Origin: Isoptericola variabilis 225
GTDB taxonomy: Bacteria > Actinomycetota > Actinomycetes > Actinomycetales > Cellulomonadaceae
Length of the DNA stretch: 64,000 nucleotides
Direction: 5' to 3'
Assembly (NCBI RefSeq): GCF_000215105.1
Contig: NC_015588.1
Span: 930,001-994,000 of the forward strand
Numbering within the stretch: position 1 is the first letter of the stretch; each line of letters opens with the position of its first letter. Positions 1 through 10,581 of the stretch are shown in pieces. Under the pieces are notes generated by a model. The model made no database searches. It saw nothing but the letters and a program-made list of their open reading frames with translations, and was not told where the DNA came from. A program made the position numbers and the translations under genes.

Positions 1-288
1 GTAGAGCACGATCGTGGTGTCGCGGCCGATGCCCTTGGAGCCGAGCAGCTCGGCGAAGCCGGGGCCGTCGAGGTAGTCGCGCTCGACCGGCAGGAGCAGG
101 TCGGTGTGCCAGTCGATCTTCACGGCGCCGGGGATGTGGCCCGTCTCGTACAGCAGCACGTCCTCGTCGGACTCGACGACGACCAGGTCGGGGTTGTCGA
201 GGTTCTGCGCGAGCCACTCGGTCGTGACGAGGCGCTCCGGGTGGGCGTACTCGGCGAGGCGGGGGTGCGGGTCGAGCGGTGCGGGCAT
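1..288 (-). CDS. Thiosulfate sulfurtransferase (rhodanese family), 3' part cut by window edge
   Basis: Only the first 96 residues are in the window; the gene runs off the left edge. The N-terminus reads like the actinobacterial two-domain sulfurtransferases (SseA/CysA type): a [14 protein letters not shown] start, a VVVESDED strand, then [17 protein letters not shown], the typical first rhodanese segment. In this family the first domain is structural and the second carries the catalytic Cys, which lies outside the window, so activity cannot be judged. The ATG at 288 has an AGGAAGG ribosome-binding site a few bases upstream. The family moves sulfane sulfur from thiosulfate to cyanide or thiol acceptors in the cytoplasm. 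Divergent from the GAF regulator. Confidence 0.85.
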   Translation of the reverse strand, partial: MPAPLDPHPRLAEYAHPERLVTTEWLAQNLDNPDLVVVESDEDVLLYETGHIPGAVKIDWHTDLLLPVERDYLDGPGFAELLGSKGIGRDTTIVLY

Positions 289-383
289 GGGGGTTCCTTC
301 CTCGGGGCCGGCCGGCGGTGCGTGGCCGCTGTCTGTCCGGGGGCCACTGTAGGGACCGGTTCACGTGCGGCGACACCGCGTGT

Positions 384-409
384 CCACGATGTGGGACCAC
401 GATGTGAGA
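384..409. repeat. Two tandem 13-bp repeats in the promoter region of the GAF regulator
   Basis: The unit ccacgatgtg(g/a)ga occurs twice back to back (384-396 and 397-409), about 80 bases before the GAF regulator start and between two divergent genes. Iterons of this size in a promoter are often regulator-binding sites, but no protein can be assigned to them from sequence. Confidence 0.45.
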
Positions 410-490
410 CGCGATGGGGACTGGTGCCCTGCGCCACCGTGCGCGGACGGCCTACACTGCCGGAACCGGGACGACGACGTCGGAGGCGAC

Positions 491-1738
491 ATGGGGCACC
501 CTCGGACGACCAGCACGGTCCGCGACGCACGCCGGCTGCGCGCGGCCCACGAGACCTTCCTGTCGACGGGCACCCTGCCGCCCGGGATCGACCCGGTCGT
601 CGCCGAGTCCTGGCACCGCTCGCTGACGAGCGGGGTCGACCCCGACGAGCCGCGCACCGTCGTCGGGCTCGACGGCGAGGACCTCGAGACCTACCGCGCC
701 TCCCACCCGCTCGCCGCCGCGATGCCGGTCGTGCGCGAGCTGCTCGTCGAGGCGGCGACCGACGAGGGCCTCGTCGTCGCCGTGTCCGACGACGTCGGTC
801 GCCTCCTGTGGGTCGAGGGCAACCTGCGCGTCCGCTCGGCCGTGGACCGCGTCGGCTTCGTCGAGGGCGCCCTGTGGTCCGAGGACCGGGTCGGCACCAA
901 CGCGCCCGGGACCGCGCTCGCCACGCGCCGCGCGGTGCGCGTCGTCGGCGCGGAGCACTTCTCGCGGCCCGTGCAGGAGCTCAGCTGCGCGGCCGCGCCG
1001 GTCCGCGACCTGCGCACCGGCGGCGTGCTCGGCGTGCTCGACGTCACCGGCGGCCAGGCGGCCGGCTCCCAGATGGTCCTGTCGCTCGTGCGCGCGGTCG
1101 CCGGCAGCGCCGAGCGCGAGCTCGCCCGTACGGGCGCGCCGTGGTCCGCGGCGGACGCCCGCGGGCCCGCGGTCGACCTCGAGGTGCTCGGCTCGCCGCG
1201 CTGGCTGCCCGACGGCGGACGCGCGCTCTCGCTGCGCCACGCCGAGATCCTGCTCCTGCTCGCCGAGCACCCCGAGGGCCTGTCGGCCGACGCGCTCGCG
1301 GTGCTGCTGCACCCCGGCGACCTGTCCGACGTCACGGTGCGGGCCGAGGTCTCGCGCCTGCGTCGCGTCGTCGGGCCCGTGCTCGCCGGGTCCCGGCCGT
1401 ACCGGCTCGCCCGCCCGCTGCGCACCGACGCCGGCGCGGTGCGCGCCGCGCTGGCCGCCGGCGACGTCGCCGGGGCGCTCGCGGCCTACCGCGCCCCGCT
1501 GCTGCCACGCTCGGTGGCGCCCGGCGTCGAGCGGCTGCGCGCCGAATTGTCGGCCGAGGTGCGGTGCGCCGTGCTCGCGAGCCACGACGTCGACGTGCTC
1601 GACGCCTGGACGCGGCACCCCGACGCCGCGGACGACCTCGAGGCCTGGACCGCGCTCCTGCGGCGCGCCGAGCCCGGCAGCCCGCGCGCGGCCCGGGCGC
1701 GCGCCCACGTCACGGTGCTCGACACCGCCCTGCGCTGA
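491..1738 (+). CDS. GAF-domain transcriptional regulator beside the aldehyde dehydrogenase
   Basis: 415 residues. The N-terminal third has the pattern of AcoR-type activators (pitch VAESWHRSL, then a GAF sensor domain at about residues 60-220 with WSEDRVGTNAPGTAL and AEHFSRPVQELSCAAAPV). The AAA+ sigma-54 domain of classical AcoR is absent. Instead the C-terminal half has a winged-helix-like segment (SLRHAEILLLLAEHPEGL) and an alpha-helical tail resembling a BTAD region. This GAF-only layout is common in actinomycetes next to exaC-type aldehyde dehydrogenases, so it probably controls the next two genes in response to an aldehyde or alcohol. The ATG at 491 was chosen over an upstream in-frame start because GGAGG lies directly before it. 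Confidence 0.8.
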   Translation: MGHPRTTSTVRDARRLRAAHETFLSTGTLPPGIDPVVAESWHRSLTSGVDPDEPRTVVGLDGEDLETYRASHPLAAAMPVVRELLVEAATDEGLVVAVSDDVGRLLWVEGNLRVRSAVDRVGFVEGALWSEDRVGTNAPGTALATRRAVRVVGAEHFSRPVQELSCAAAPVRDLRTGGVLGVLDVTGGQAAGSQMVLSLVRAVAGSAERELARTGAPWSAADARGPAVDLEVLGSPRWLPDGGRALSLRHAEILLLLAEHPEGLSADALAVLLHPGDLSDVTVRAEVSRLRRVVGPVLAGSRPYRLARPLRTDAGAVRAALAAGDVAGALAAYRAPLLPRSVAPGVERLRAELSAEVRCAVLASHDVDVLDAWTRHPDAADDLEAWTALLRRAEPGSPRAARARAHVTVLDTALR

Positions 1739-1849
1739 GCCCGCGCCGTCCGCCGGACGCTGCAACGGTCGTGCAACCCTCCGACTCCTACCGTCGCACC
1801 CATCCGGCGCACGGAAGCGCCGCGACAGTGCGATGCGAGGAGGCAGAGC

Positions 1850-3372
<1,523 letters not shown>

Positions 3373-3373
<1 letters not shown>

Positions 3374-3771
3374 TGGAGACGGCGGCGCGCGTCGCCGTGA
3401 CCGACGCCGCGGCCGGGCTCCTCGCCCGGCTGCGGCGCCGTCACGGCGAGCTGATGTTCCACCAGTCCGGCGGGTGCTGCGACGGCTCGAGCCCGATGTG
3501 CTACCCGCAGGGTGACTTCCTCACGTCCGAGGCGGACGTCCACCTCGGCGACCTCGTGATCCCGGACGAGGACGTGTCCGAGGACGGGGCCGCCTTCCGC
3601 GTGCCCGTGTGGATGAGCCGCCAGCAGTTCGAGTACTGGAAGCACACCCACCTCACGATCGACGTCGTGCCCGGGCGGGGTGCCGGGTTCAGCGTCGAGG
3701 CGCCCGAGGGCGTCCGGTTCCTCATCCGCTCGCGGCTGCTGACCGACGAGGAGTGGGAGTCGCTGAGCTGA
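3373..3771 (+). CDS. DUF779 family protein coupled to the aldehyde dehydrogenase
   Basis: 132 residues. It matches the DUF779 family, small proteins nearly always encoded directly after an acetaldehyde dehydrogenase. Features seen: MFHQSGGCCDGSSPMCYP with a CC pair and a further Cys that could bind metal, then LGDLVIPDED, a QFEYWKHTHLTIDVVPGRG core and a FSVEAPEGVRFLIRSR end. The biochemical role is unknown; association with the dehydrogenase suggests help with assembly, metal supply or redox maintenance. Starts one base inside the stop of the dehydrogenase gene. A strong hairpin follows 10 bases after the stop. Confidence 0.88.
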
Positions 3772-3780
3772 CGCGTCCGG

Positions 3781-3813
3781 CGGTTCGCCGGCTGATCACC
3801 AGCCGGCGAACCG
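3781..3813. terminator. Perfect 13-bp stem hairpin between convergent genes
   Basis: cggttcgccggct, a 7-base loop, then its exact reverse complement. It lies just after the DUF779 stop and covers the last codons and stop of the opposing DoxX-like gene, so it can serve both strands. No run of T follows, as is usual in actinomycetes. Confidence 0.75.
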
Positions 3814-4074
3814 CCCGACGGCGACGAACGCGGCGAGCAGGAGCAGCACGACGTTGATGCCGAGCTGCGACGTCTCGCGGCGGCGGACGTGGACGGCGAT
3901 CGCGAGGACCTGGAGGACGGTGAGACCGGTCGCCGCGACGGGCGTGAGGATCGGCAGGGTTCCGGTCGCCTGGGGCAGGCGGCGCAGGGCCCGCCCGCGC
4001 AGGAGCTTCGTCACCCCCACGGCCAGGTAGACGACCGCCAGGAGGCCGGCGGCGATCCACAGCGCGATGTTCAT
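3796..4074 (-). CDS. DoxX-like small membrane protein, shorter than usual
   Basis: 92 residues. The start (MNIALWIAAGLLAVVYLAVGVTKL) and the end (VLLLLAAFVAVGRF) match the first and last helices of DoxX-family inner-membrane proteins. Relatives are about 115-130 residues with four helices. Here the middle is short: after TKLLRGRALRRLP comes one hydrophobic stretch (PILTPVAATGLTVLQVLAIAVHV) and then the last helix, so one helix worth of residues seems lost. The family is often redox-linked but function is unclear. It could be a working three-helix variant or an early pseudogene. The terminator stem overlaps its final codons. Confidence 0.65.
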   Translation of the reverse strand: MNIALWIAAGLLAVVYLAVGVTKLLRGRALRRLPQATGTLPILTPVAATGLTVLQVLAIAVHVRRRETSQLGINVVLLLLAAFVAVGRFAGW

Positions 4075-4179
4075 CCGGCTCCTCCTCGGGGCCCGCGTCG
4101 TCGTCGTGCCTGCCTTCGGACACTAACGTCCGCGGCCGCCCCTGTCGGGATGCCGCGCGGACCCGATATGTTCTGGGCC

Positions 4180-5229
4180 GTGACCAACGAAGCCGAGGCC
4201 TTCCCGTCCGTGTCGTCGCTGCCCGCGTGGCTGGTGCCGTCGGTCTACCTGCACTGGTCGACCGACTGGCTGCGCGAGTCCGTCGCGATCGCGACCCGCT
4301 CGCGCGAGCACTCGCTCCCGGGCGGCGCCGAGGGGCCGCAGCGCGGCGACGTCGTCGTGACCGTGCTCGGCGACGCCGGCGTGGTCGCCGCGGTCGAGCT
4401 CATGGGGTCGAGCGACGGCGACAGCTGGGTCACCGACGAGCTGTTCGGCCCCGAGCGGCCCATCGTCTGGGCCGACCTGTTCGACGGCGCCGAGGCGTAC
4501 GCCGGCTCCTCGGGGTGGCTGCCTTCGGAGCACGCGCGGCTCGTGCTCGACGGGATCGCCGAGCAGTTCCGCGACGGCCCGGTGCACACCCTCGACCCGG
4601 GCGACTGCGGCGCGGGGCCGCTCGCCTCGGACGTGCACGTCCTGCGCATCCTCGGCCACCGCATCGTCACGGGCTGGGCCATGCGCCGCGAGGAGCGCTG
4701 CGCCACGTGCGAGAGCTTCGTCGACGTCCGCGACCTGCAGGCGCACGACGACGGCGCGGTCCGCCTCGGCACGACGACGGCGGGCGGCCGGACGCTCGAC
4801 CAGATCGTGCGCGACGTGCACCTGATGTGCGCGCCGTGCCACGAGCTCATGCACGCCCACACCGTCGCGGCGCAGCGGGCCCGGCTGCGGCCCGCGTGCC
4901 CCGGGTGCGGCACGCGCGGCACGACCCAGCGCATCATCTGGGGCATGACGTTCCAGGAGGACGTCATGGGGTCCGAGCCCGACGTCGTGTACGGCGGGTT
5001 CGAGGTGCCCGTGCCGACGCCCGACTGGTACTGCACCGCGTGCCACGCCAACTTCACGAGCACGGTCATCGTCTCGCGCGCGCTGCAGACGACCGGTTCG
5101 ACGGCGTCGGGCGGCACGGCCGCCGGCCCCGCCGAGCCGTCGAAGGGTGCGGCCGCCCTGCTGACCGGCGAGACGCCCGCCACCGACGACGACGGTGGCG
5201 AGCGTCTCTGGCAGCCCGAGGGTTACTGA
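4180..5229 (+). CDS. Hypothetical protein with several CxxC zinc-ribbon-like motifs
   Basis: 349 residues, not recognised by family. The N-terminal half is acidic and without clear motifs. The C-terminal half has repeated Cys pairs: ERCATCESF, LMCAPCHELMHAH, RPACPGCGTRG and YCTACHANF, i.e. four CxxC knuckles that could form two zinc ribbons. The tail (about the last 40 residues) is low-complexity Ala/Gly/Thr/Asp. Start is uncertain: in-frame ATG codons exist at 4150 and 4168, but there is no ribosome-binding site, while TATGTT followed 7 bases later by GTG 4180 looks like a leaderless actinobacterial start. It ends 12 bases from the convergent HNH gene. Confidence 0.6.
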   Translation: MTNEAEAFPSVSSLPAWLVPSVYLHWSTDWLRESVAIATRSREHSLPGGAEGPQRGDVVVTVLGDAGVVAAVELMGSSDGDSWVTDELFGPERPIVWADLFDGAEAYAGSSGWLPSEHARLVLDGIAEQFRDGPVHTLDPGDCGAGPLASDVHVLRILGHRIVTGWAMRREERCATCESFVDVRDLQAHDDGAVRLGTTTAGGRTLDQIVRDVHLMCAPCHELMHAHTVAAQRARLRPACPGCGTRGTTQRIIWGMTFQEDVMGSEPDVVYGGFEVPVPTPDWYCTACHANFTSTVIVSRALQTTGSTASGGTAAGPAEPSKGAAALLTGETPATDDDGGERLWQPEGY

Positions 5230-5241
5230 GCCGGTCCGGGG

Positions 5242-5721
5242 CTAGGCCGCGACGGCCACGCGTGATCGGCGGCCGTGTCTGACCAGGCCGTGCTCGGCCG
5301 GCGGCACGTAGGGCGTGACGAGCAGCGGCATCCCGGCCTCGGCCGGCGTGCGGTCCGCCTTGCGGTGGTTGCACGGCTCGCACGCGGCGACCAGGTTGAG
5401 CCAGCTCGAGTCGCCGCCGCGCGACCGCGGGACGACGTGGTCGACCGTCTGCGCCGGGCCGCCGCAGTAGGCGCACATCCGGTCGCGGCGCTTGACGCCG
5501 TCCTTGGTGCAGGCGGGCTGCCCCGCGGAGCGGTAGCGCCAGCGCATCGCGACGTAGCGGACCAGACGGAGCACGCGGGGGAGCGGGTACGGCCCGAAGC
5601 TGTGGCCCTCGACGGCCTCCTCGACCACGGCGACCTCGCGCACGAGCATCGTGATCGCGTGCTTGACGGACACGCGGTGCAACGGCTCGTAGCCGGCGTT
5701 GAGGACCAGCACGTCGGCCAC
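5242..5721 (-). CDS. HNH endonuclease family protein
   Basis: 159 residues. It has the CAYCGG knuckle, then TVDHVVPRSRGGDSSWLNLVAACEPCNHRKADRTP, the classic HNH beta-beta-alpha-metal core with DH, N and CxxCN-K. The N-terminal half (VLVLNAGYEPLHRVSVKHAITMLV) is that of the widespread actinobacterial single-copy HNH protein of unknown biological role. GTG 5721 is preferred over the upstream ATG 5742 because AGGAAGGAG lies 7 bases before it. Although it lies 300 bases beyond zorD, it does not look like a Zorya nuclease: it is short and of a broadly conserved housekeeping type. Confidence 0.8.
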   Translation of the reverse strand: MADVLVLNAGYEPLHRVSVKHAITMLVREVAVVEEAVEGHSFGPYPLPRVLRLVRYVAMRWRYRSAGQPACTKDGVKRRDRMCAYCGGPAQTVDHVVPRSRGGDSSWLNLVAACEPCNHRKADRTPAEAGMPLLVTPYVPPAEHGLVRHGRRSRVAVAA

Positions 5722-6022
5722 GGTCCTGCTCCTTCCTGGCATGCGGTGCGCGCTGGTCGGTCGTCGCGCGCGGGGCGGCTCCTTGTCGAGGCTGTCGTCG
5801 TCCAGGCAGGCAGGTGAACCTGTCCGCCGAGGCGAAGGTATGTCCGTGAGCGGCGGAAGTCCAGGGTTTTGTGCAACGTGGAGCGGGATCGAGACCGGTC
5901 CTTGACCGGGCTCGCGGTCACGACCGGGGCGGCTCGTCCGGTCTGTTCCGGATGCCCCGGATCTCGGGTCGACCGCCGCGTGCGTTCCGAGCGATGCCGC
6001 GGGGGCGCGCCGCAGGGAGCCG
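5722..6022. other. Intergenic region between HNH gene and zorD
   Basis: About 300 bases without a supportable gene. It holds the HNH ribosome-binding site and presumably its promoter, and the 3' end of the Zorya transcript. No strong hairpin or repeat was seen. It marks the left edge of the defence island. Confidence 0.5.
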
Positions 6023-9000
6023 TCAGGCCAGACCCATCGCCCGGGCGACCTCGTCCTCGGTGACGGCCTCCGGTACGACGACGGCGTCCTTGAGCGCGAT
6101 CTTGCTCCGCAAGAGCCGGTCGAGGTTCACGTCGAAGGAGCCGGTGTCCGGGTGGATCGCCATCGGGTGGTAGACGTGCACCGGTCGGGTCTGGCCGATG
6201 CGGTAGACGCGGTCGGTGGCCTGCGCCTCCTTTGCGGGATTCCAGTGGCGTTCGAGGTGGATCGCGTGGTTGGCACCGACGACCGTCAGGCCGACGCCCA
6301 CCGCGAGCGGCGACATGATGATGACGCCGAACCCTGGTCGCTGCTCGAACCGCCGGATGCGACGAACGCGGGAGTCCTCGGAGCCGGTCGCCGGGGTGTC
6401 ACCGTTCACGATGTCGACGGGAACGTCGTACAGGTCGCGGAGCCAGAGCGCCAGCGCCCGCTGCATACGCTTCGTGCTGGCGAACACGATCGCCTTCTCG
6501 CCTGCGGCGCGGACGCCGTCGAGGATCTCGCGGACGGTGACCTTCGTGCGCGCGGACAGGTCCACGGCTCCCACACCGTCGGCGAGCACCTCGTCCTGCA
6601 CGAGGCCCGGGTGGAGGCTGACCTGAGCGAGCCGCTGGAGCGCGCCCAGCATGGCGCCATTCGTCCCCGCCTTGGCTCGGTAGCGTGCGATCTCGTCGTC
6701 GTACGCCTGCACCTGCGCTGGGGGCATCATCCGGGCGTGCTCGCCCGTGTGGAGGATCTTCGGCGGCAGGTCGTCGAGGTGGTCCTCCTTGACGCGGCGC
6801 AGCATGAACGGGCCGACGGCGGCGCGCAGCGCGCGTCCGAGCTCAGCGTGCCGTTCGCCGGTCGCCTCGCGCATCGGCGCGTCCCATCGCTCGCGGAACT
6901 GCGCCCACGACCCGAGCAGCCCGGGCTGCGCGGCGTCGAGCAACGACCAGAAGTCGCGCAGCGAGTTCTCCACGGGTGTCCCGGTCGCCAGGAGCTTGAA
7001 CCGTGCCCGCAGCGCCTTCGCCGCCCGCGTCCGCAGGATGTCCGGGTTCTTCAGTGCCTGCGCCTCGTCGAACACCACCGTGCCCCAGTCGACCTGCGCC
7101 AGCGAGACCTGGTAGCGGCCGATCGTGTCGTACGTCGTGAGCACGAGGGTCCCGGGGCGGTCGAGGCGTGCGTCCCCGAACCGCTCACCGACCCGGAGAC
7201 GCATCAGGTCCGGGAGCACGTCCCGCCGCACCATCCCGTCGTGGTCGAGGTGGTCCTCGTTGACCGCCGTCTCCCGGCCCCGGCCGGTGCGGTAGTGGGC
7301 GAGGCCCTCACCTTGCAGGACGACGACGTCGTCGAAGGGTCCGGTGAACGACCCGAAGGTGGCTTCGAGCTCGTCGAGCCAGTTCTCGAGGAGCGCCACC
7401 GGCATCACGGCGAGCGTGGGACGGGCCGAGCCGGTCCGTGCGCGTTCGGCGCGCTGCGCCTCCGCCAGGGCGGCGAGCGTCATGAACGTCTTGCCGAGGC
7501 CCATGTCGTCGGCGAGGAGAGCACCGCGGACACGCGCAGGATCGTCGTCGGCCCCGTCGAGCGACGCCTGCATGAGCCGGGCCATCCACTCGATGCCCTC
7601 GACCTGGTGCGGGTACGGCGTGCGGCAGAGGGATGCGTAGTCGACAGGACGCTGGAGCGCCGCGTTGTCGGCCGCCTGCCTCAGGCGCTCGGACAGGTCC
7701 TCGGCATCGTCGAGCATCCAGCCGACACGCACCTGCGGGCCGGACGGCTCCTCCGCGCTCACCAGGTCGGTGACGTCGTCCTCGGCGTCCTCCAACCCCA
7801 GCCTCGTGACTCGTTCGCGCGAGACCGCGAGCGCCTCCTCGACGCGGCTGCGGTTGGAGATGTCGACGATGTCCTCGCCGAGCGGGATCACGTCCTCGCC
7901 GCGCTCCCACGCCTCCGCGACCGTGTGCTCGATCTCCTCGTGCTCCGAGACCGTCCGCGGCCGCTCGGCCAGCACCTCGGGAGCAGTGAGGCCGTGCTCC
8001 TTCGAGATCCACTCCGGCCCGGCGTCGGCCGCCTGGGCGAACGTCACCGGGGCGAGCCGACCGAGGCCTGCGACGAGCCAGCTGAACCTCAGCTCGACGT
8101 CGACGAGGTCGGGGTCGAAGAACGCGCCGGGTGCACCGAGGAACTCGCGCACCTGCTCCTTCGGGATGCGGGGCCGACGCCGGACCTCGCGTACGCCCGC
8201 GAGGCGCTCGCGGTCGAGAAGGACCAGCTCCTTGCCGACGCGCAGGACACCCCCGTCGGCATCCTCGTCCACCGGCAGCTGATGCCAGCGCTGACGAAGA
8301 TCCGCGGGCGCCACGCCGACGTCGGGCATGATCGCGAGCGACCCGTCGTCCTGCGGCTCGACCACCACACCGACGCGCTCAGGAACTCGCGTCGTGAACT
8401 GCTCGAAGTGGCGAAGGTCGAGGTCGAAGTGCGGATCGTTGGTCGAGGGGTCCTGCGACGCCGCCATCCGCTGGGCCGCCTGGAGCTCGGCGACGACACG
8501 CATGTTGCGCGCCTCGGTGCGAGCGGCGGGGGAGAGGCGCTGGTGCGCCTCGACCGCGCGGAGCGCCCGCAAGGCCGGCGGACTGAGGCGGTAGGTCTCG
8601 GCATGCTGCGCGAGACCGAGGGTCACGACCGCTCCGGTTCGTCGGAAGGGTTCCGGGTAGCGTCCCGTGCGCAGCGAGAGATCCACGGCGAAGTCCGGCC
8701 GGGTCGTCGTCGAACGGAACGCCGCCTCGAGGTGGCCGGTGAAACGACCTGGGAGGCGGAGCAGCTGCGCCTCGTCGTCCGAGAGCCGAGCGAGCTCCTC
8801 CGCGGTGACCTCGAAACCGTCCTCGGCCGGCCGGGCCCGACCTTCGTCCGCCAGGGTCTCGAGCACCAGGAACTGCTCCTGGATGCTCCTGGTCCCGGTT
8901 CCCGCGAGCAGCTCGGCGAAGGTCTCGGGCGTCGTCGTGAACGTGGTGGTCTCGCCGTGCGCGACGTCGAAGAGCCGCGGAGGCTCGCCGGCGACGTCCG

Positions 9001-9040
9001 GGCGCATCGGCGTCTTGCGGAGCAGGTCTCGGAGCTTCAC
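6023..9040 (-). CDS. zorD: ZorD: SNF2-family helicase of a type I Zorya system
   Basis: 1005 residues. The C-terminal half is a complete SNF2/Swi2 ATPase: ADDMGLGKTF (Walker A, about residue 510), FDEAQALKN (DEAQ box, about 658), LLATGTPVENS (motif III), and QATDRVYRIGQTRPV (motifs V-VI, about 945). The N-terminal half of roughly 480 residues has no motif I can name, as expected for ZorD. In studied Zorya systems ZorD is a DNA-translocating, DNA-degrading effector recruited after the ZorAB complex senses phage injection. GTG 9040 was chosen because GGAGGCGACG precedes it and it overlaps the zorC stop by 4 bases (GTGA). Last gene of the operon. Confidence 0.9.
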   Translation of the reverse strand: MKLRDLLRKTPMRPDVAGEPPRLFDVAHGETTTFTTTPETFAELLAGTGTRSIQEQFLVLETLADEGRARPAEDGFEVTAEELARLSDDEAQLLRLPGRFTGHLEAAFRSTTTRPDFAVDLSLRTGRYPEPFRRTGAVVTLGLAQHAETYRLSPPALRALRAVEAHQRLSPAARTEARNMRVVAELQAAQRMAASQDPSTNDPHFDLDLRHFEQFTTRVPERVGVVVEPQDDGSLAIMPDVGVAPADLRQRWHQLPVDEDADGGVLRVGKELVLLDRERLAGVREVRRRPRIPKEQVREFLGAPGAFFDPDLVDVELRFSWLVAGLGRLAPVTFAQAADAGPEWISKEHGLTAPEVLAERPRTVSEHEEIEHTVAEAWERGEDVIPLGEDIVDISNRSRVEEALAVSRERVTRLGLEDAEDDVTDLVSAEEPSGPQVRVGWMLDDAEDLSERLRQAADNAALQRPVDYASLCRTPYPHQVEGIEWMARLMQASLDGADDDPARVRGALLADDMGLGKTFMTLAALAEAQRAERARTGSARPTLAVMPVALLENWLDELEATFGSFTGPFDDVVVLQGEGLAHYRTGRGRETAVNEDHLDHDGMVRRDVLPDLMRLRVGERFGDARLDRPGTLVLTTYDTIGRYQVSLAQVDWGTVVFDEAQALKNPDILRTRAAKALRARFKLLATGTPVENSLRDFWSLLDAAQPGLLGSWAQFRERWDAPMREATGERHAELGRALRAAVGPFMLRRVKEDHLDDLPPKILHTGEHARMMPPAQVQAYDDEIARYRAKAGTNGAMLGALQRLAQVSLHPGLVQDEVLADGVGAVDLSARTKVTVREILDGVRAAGEKAIVFASTKRMQRALALWLRDLYDVPVDIVNGDTPATGSEDSRVRRIRRFEQRPGFGVIIMSPLAVGVGLTVVGANHAIHLERHWNPAKEAQATDRVYRIGQTRPVHVYHPMAIHPDTGSFDVNLDRLLRSKIALKDAVVVPEAVTEDEVARAMGLA

Positions 9041-10581
9041 CGTCGCCTCCACGCCGCCCGGCTCGGGGACCGCCGCCGAGGCGCGAGCCCGGACCGTCGC
9101 CGCAGCAGGTCTTCCATGTCGTGCGTGTCCACCAGGGCCGCCTCGTCGATCGCGATCCCGCCCTCTCGCAGGAAGTCGAGCGCCTTGCGCAGCCACGCGC
9201 CGCCCTGGTCGTGCGTCCACGCGTCGTGAGCCCGCTCGCCGAGCGGATGGCGACGCTTGTGCGCGTCAGGGATCACGTGGATGAGCTCGTCGCGCGTGTA
9301 CGCACGGCGCCGGGGGTCGGTGAGCTTAGGGCCGGGGCGGCCCAGGTAGAGGTGCAGCTTGAACTTGTGGGAGCCCTCGACGAGGTGGAAGTCGCCGCAG
9401 TCCACGAACACGATGGCCGTGTCGGTGTTCATGTCGTCGAAGCGCGGGGCGTCGACGAGGTTGATGTTCGTGACACGTCGCATCGTGCGGCGGACGTCGT
9501 TGCCGAGGATCAGGCGGGTGGCCTGGACACGTCCGGTCTCGTAGAGACCCATGAGGAAGCGCTCGCGCCGCGGGAACATCCGCTGCAGGCTCTCGTTCTG
9601 GGTCTCGTCCCCGTACACGCGCACGGCTCGGAGGAACGCGCGCAGGTCGGCACCGGACATCCACCGGACGGCACGGGCGCGCAAGGGCTCGTCGACGTGG
9701 GCCCACCAGTCACGCCAGGTGCTGCTCTGCTCGTGGCGCGGGTCTCCACCGATCGCGAGCACGGCGTCGACCCACTCGGTGCTCGGGACGGCGGTGTCGC
9801 TCTTGTCGCACAGTGCGCTCAGCACCGCGATGCCGAACCGCCGGTCGTCCTCGTCGCGACGGAGCGCGGTCGCTCGCGCCGTGGCGTCGGCGAGGAACGA
9901 GTGCCCTTCGGCGCTGTGGTCGGCGCCAGCGATGAGCTCCAGGTAGAACGTGTTGCGCAGCACCTGGGCGTACCTGCCGGAGTTGTCCCCGCACAGCGCC
10001 CGGGCGTCACGGTCCTTCTCCGGCGTGGCGCCCGAGGTGATCAGGTGACGCGCGAACGCGCGTGGGCCGTCGCGCTCGACCACGTACCGGCGGAGGTCGC
10101 GGAGGACCTCGACCAGATCGCGGTGCGCTCGCGGGTGGGTCCGGTGCGCGGCGACGTCCACGGTCGAGGCCACGGCCTCGAACAGGCCGGCGTGCCAGTC
10201 GTCGAGCCGGTCGTAGTGCTCGAGGAACAGCGAGGCGAGCGTGATCGCCGTCGGGTGGCCGACCGGCCGTCCCTCGGGGCGCTCCACCACCGCCCTCACG
10301 AGCTCGGGCGTCATGGACCGCTGGGCCAAGCGCGGTTCCTCGGCCCACAGTGCGACGACCACGCGCGCGAAGACGCGATCGCCCATCCGCGTCAAGAGCT
10401 CGTCCGTCCGGCGCTCCTCGAGAAGTCGGCGCACCGGGCCGTGGAGCGCCTCCGCCCGGCGGCCGCTTCCCGCGTTCCGCGCGATGTGCTTCGCCTCGGC
10501 GGCGACGCGCTGCCACTTCTCCGGCATGTCTTCCGGCCACGACGCGAGAGCGACGCGCGGCGACGGCAGGGTGAGGCTCAT
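9037..10581 (-). CDS. zorC: ZorC: EH-signature domain protein of a type I Zorya system
   Basis: 514 residues, basic and alpha-helical. The C-terminal part contains the EH-signature features, including GSHKFKLHLYLGRP and a segment FVDCGDFHLVEG with aromatic and charged positions typical of this family. ZorC occurs in type I Zorya and binds DNA together with ZorD near the motor complex. Position between zorB and zorD and 4-base overlaps at both ends fix the assignment more firmly than any motif. ATG 10581 begins MSLTLPSP, and its ATGA overlaps the zorB stop. Some Arg-rich residues at the C-terminus (RRRSPSRAAWRRR) may add DNA affinity. Confidence 0.88.
   Translation of the reverse strand: MSLTLPSPRVALASWPEDMPEKWQRVAAEAKHIARNAGSGRRAEALHGPVRRLLEERRTDELLTRMGDRVFARVVVALWAEEPRLAQRSMTPELVRAVVERPEGRPVGHPTAITLASLFLEHYDRLDDWHAGLFEAVASTVDVAAHRTHPRAHRDLVEVLRDLRRYVVERDGPRAFARHLITSGATPEKDRDARALCGDNSGRYAQVLRNTFYLELIAGADHSAEGHSFLADATARATALRRDEDDRRFGIAVLSALCDKSDTAVPSTEWVDAVLAIGGDPRHEQSSTWRDWWAHVDEPLRARAVRWMSGADLRAFLRAVRVYGDETQNESLQRMFPRRERFLMGLYETGRVQATRLILGNDVRRTMRRVTNINLVDAPRFDDMNTDTAIVFVDCGDFHLVEGSHKFKLHLYLGRPGPKLTDPRRRAYTRDELIHVIPDAHKRRHPLGERAHDAWTHDQGGAWLRKALDFLREGGIAIDEAALVDTHDMEDLLRRRSGLAPRRRSPSRAAWRRR

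Noticed and set aside
5242..5721. HNH gene as the ZorE nuclease of a type II Zorya
   Set aside because: zorC and zorD are present, which defines type I. The HNH protein is short, 300 bases away, and looks like the common actinobacterial housekeeping HNH protein.
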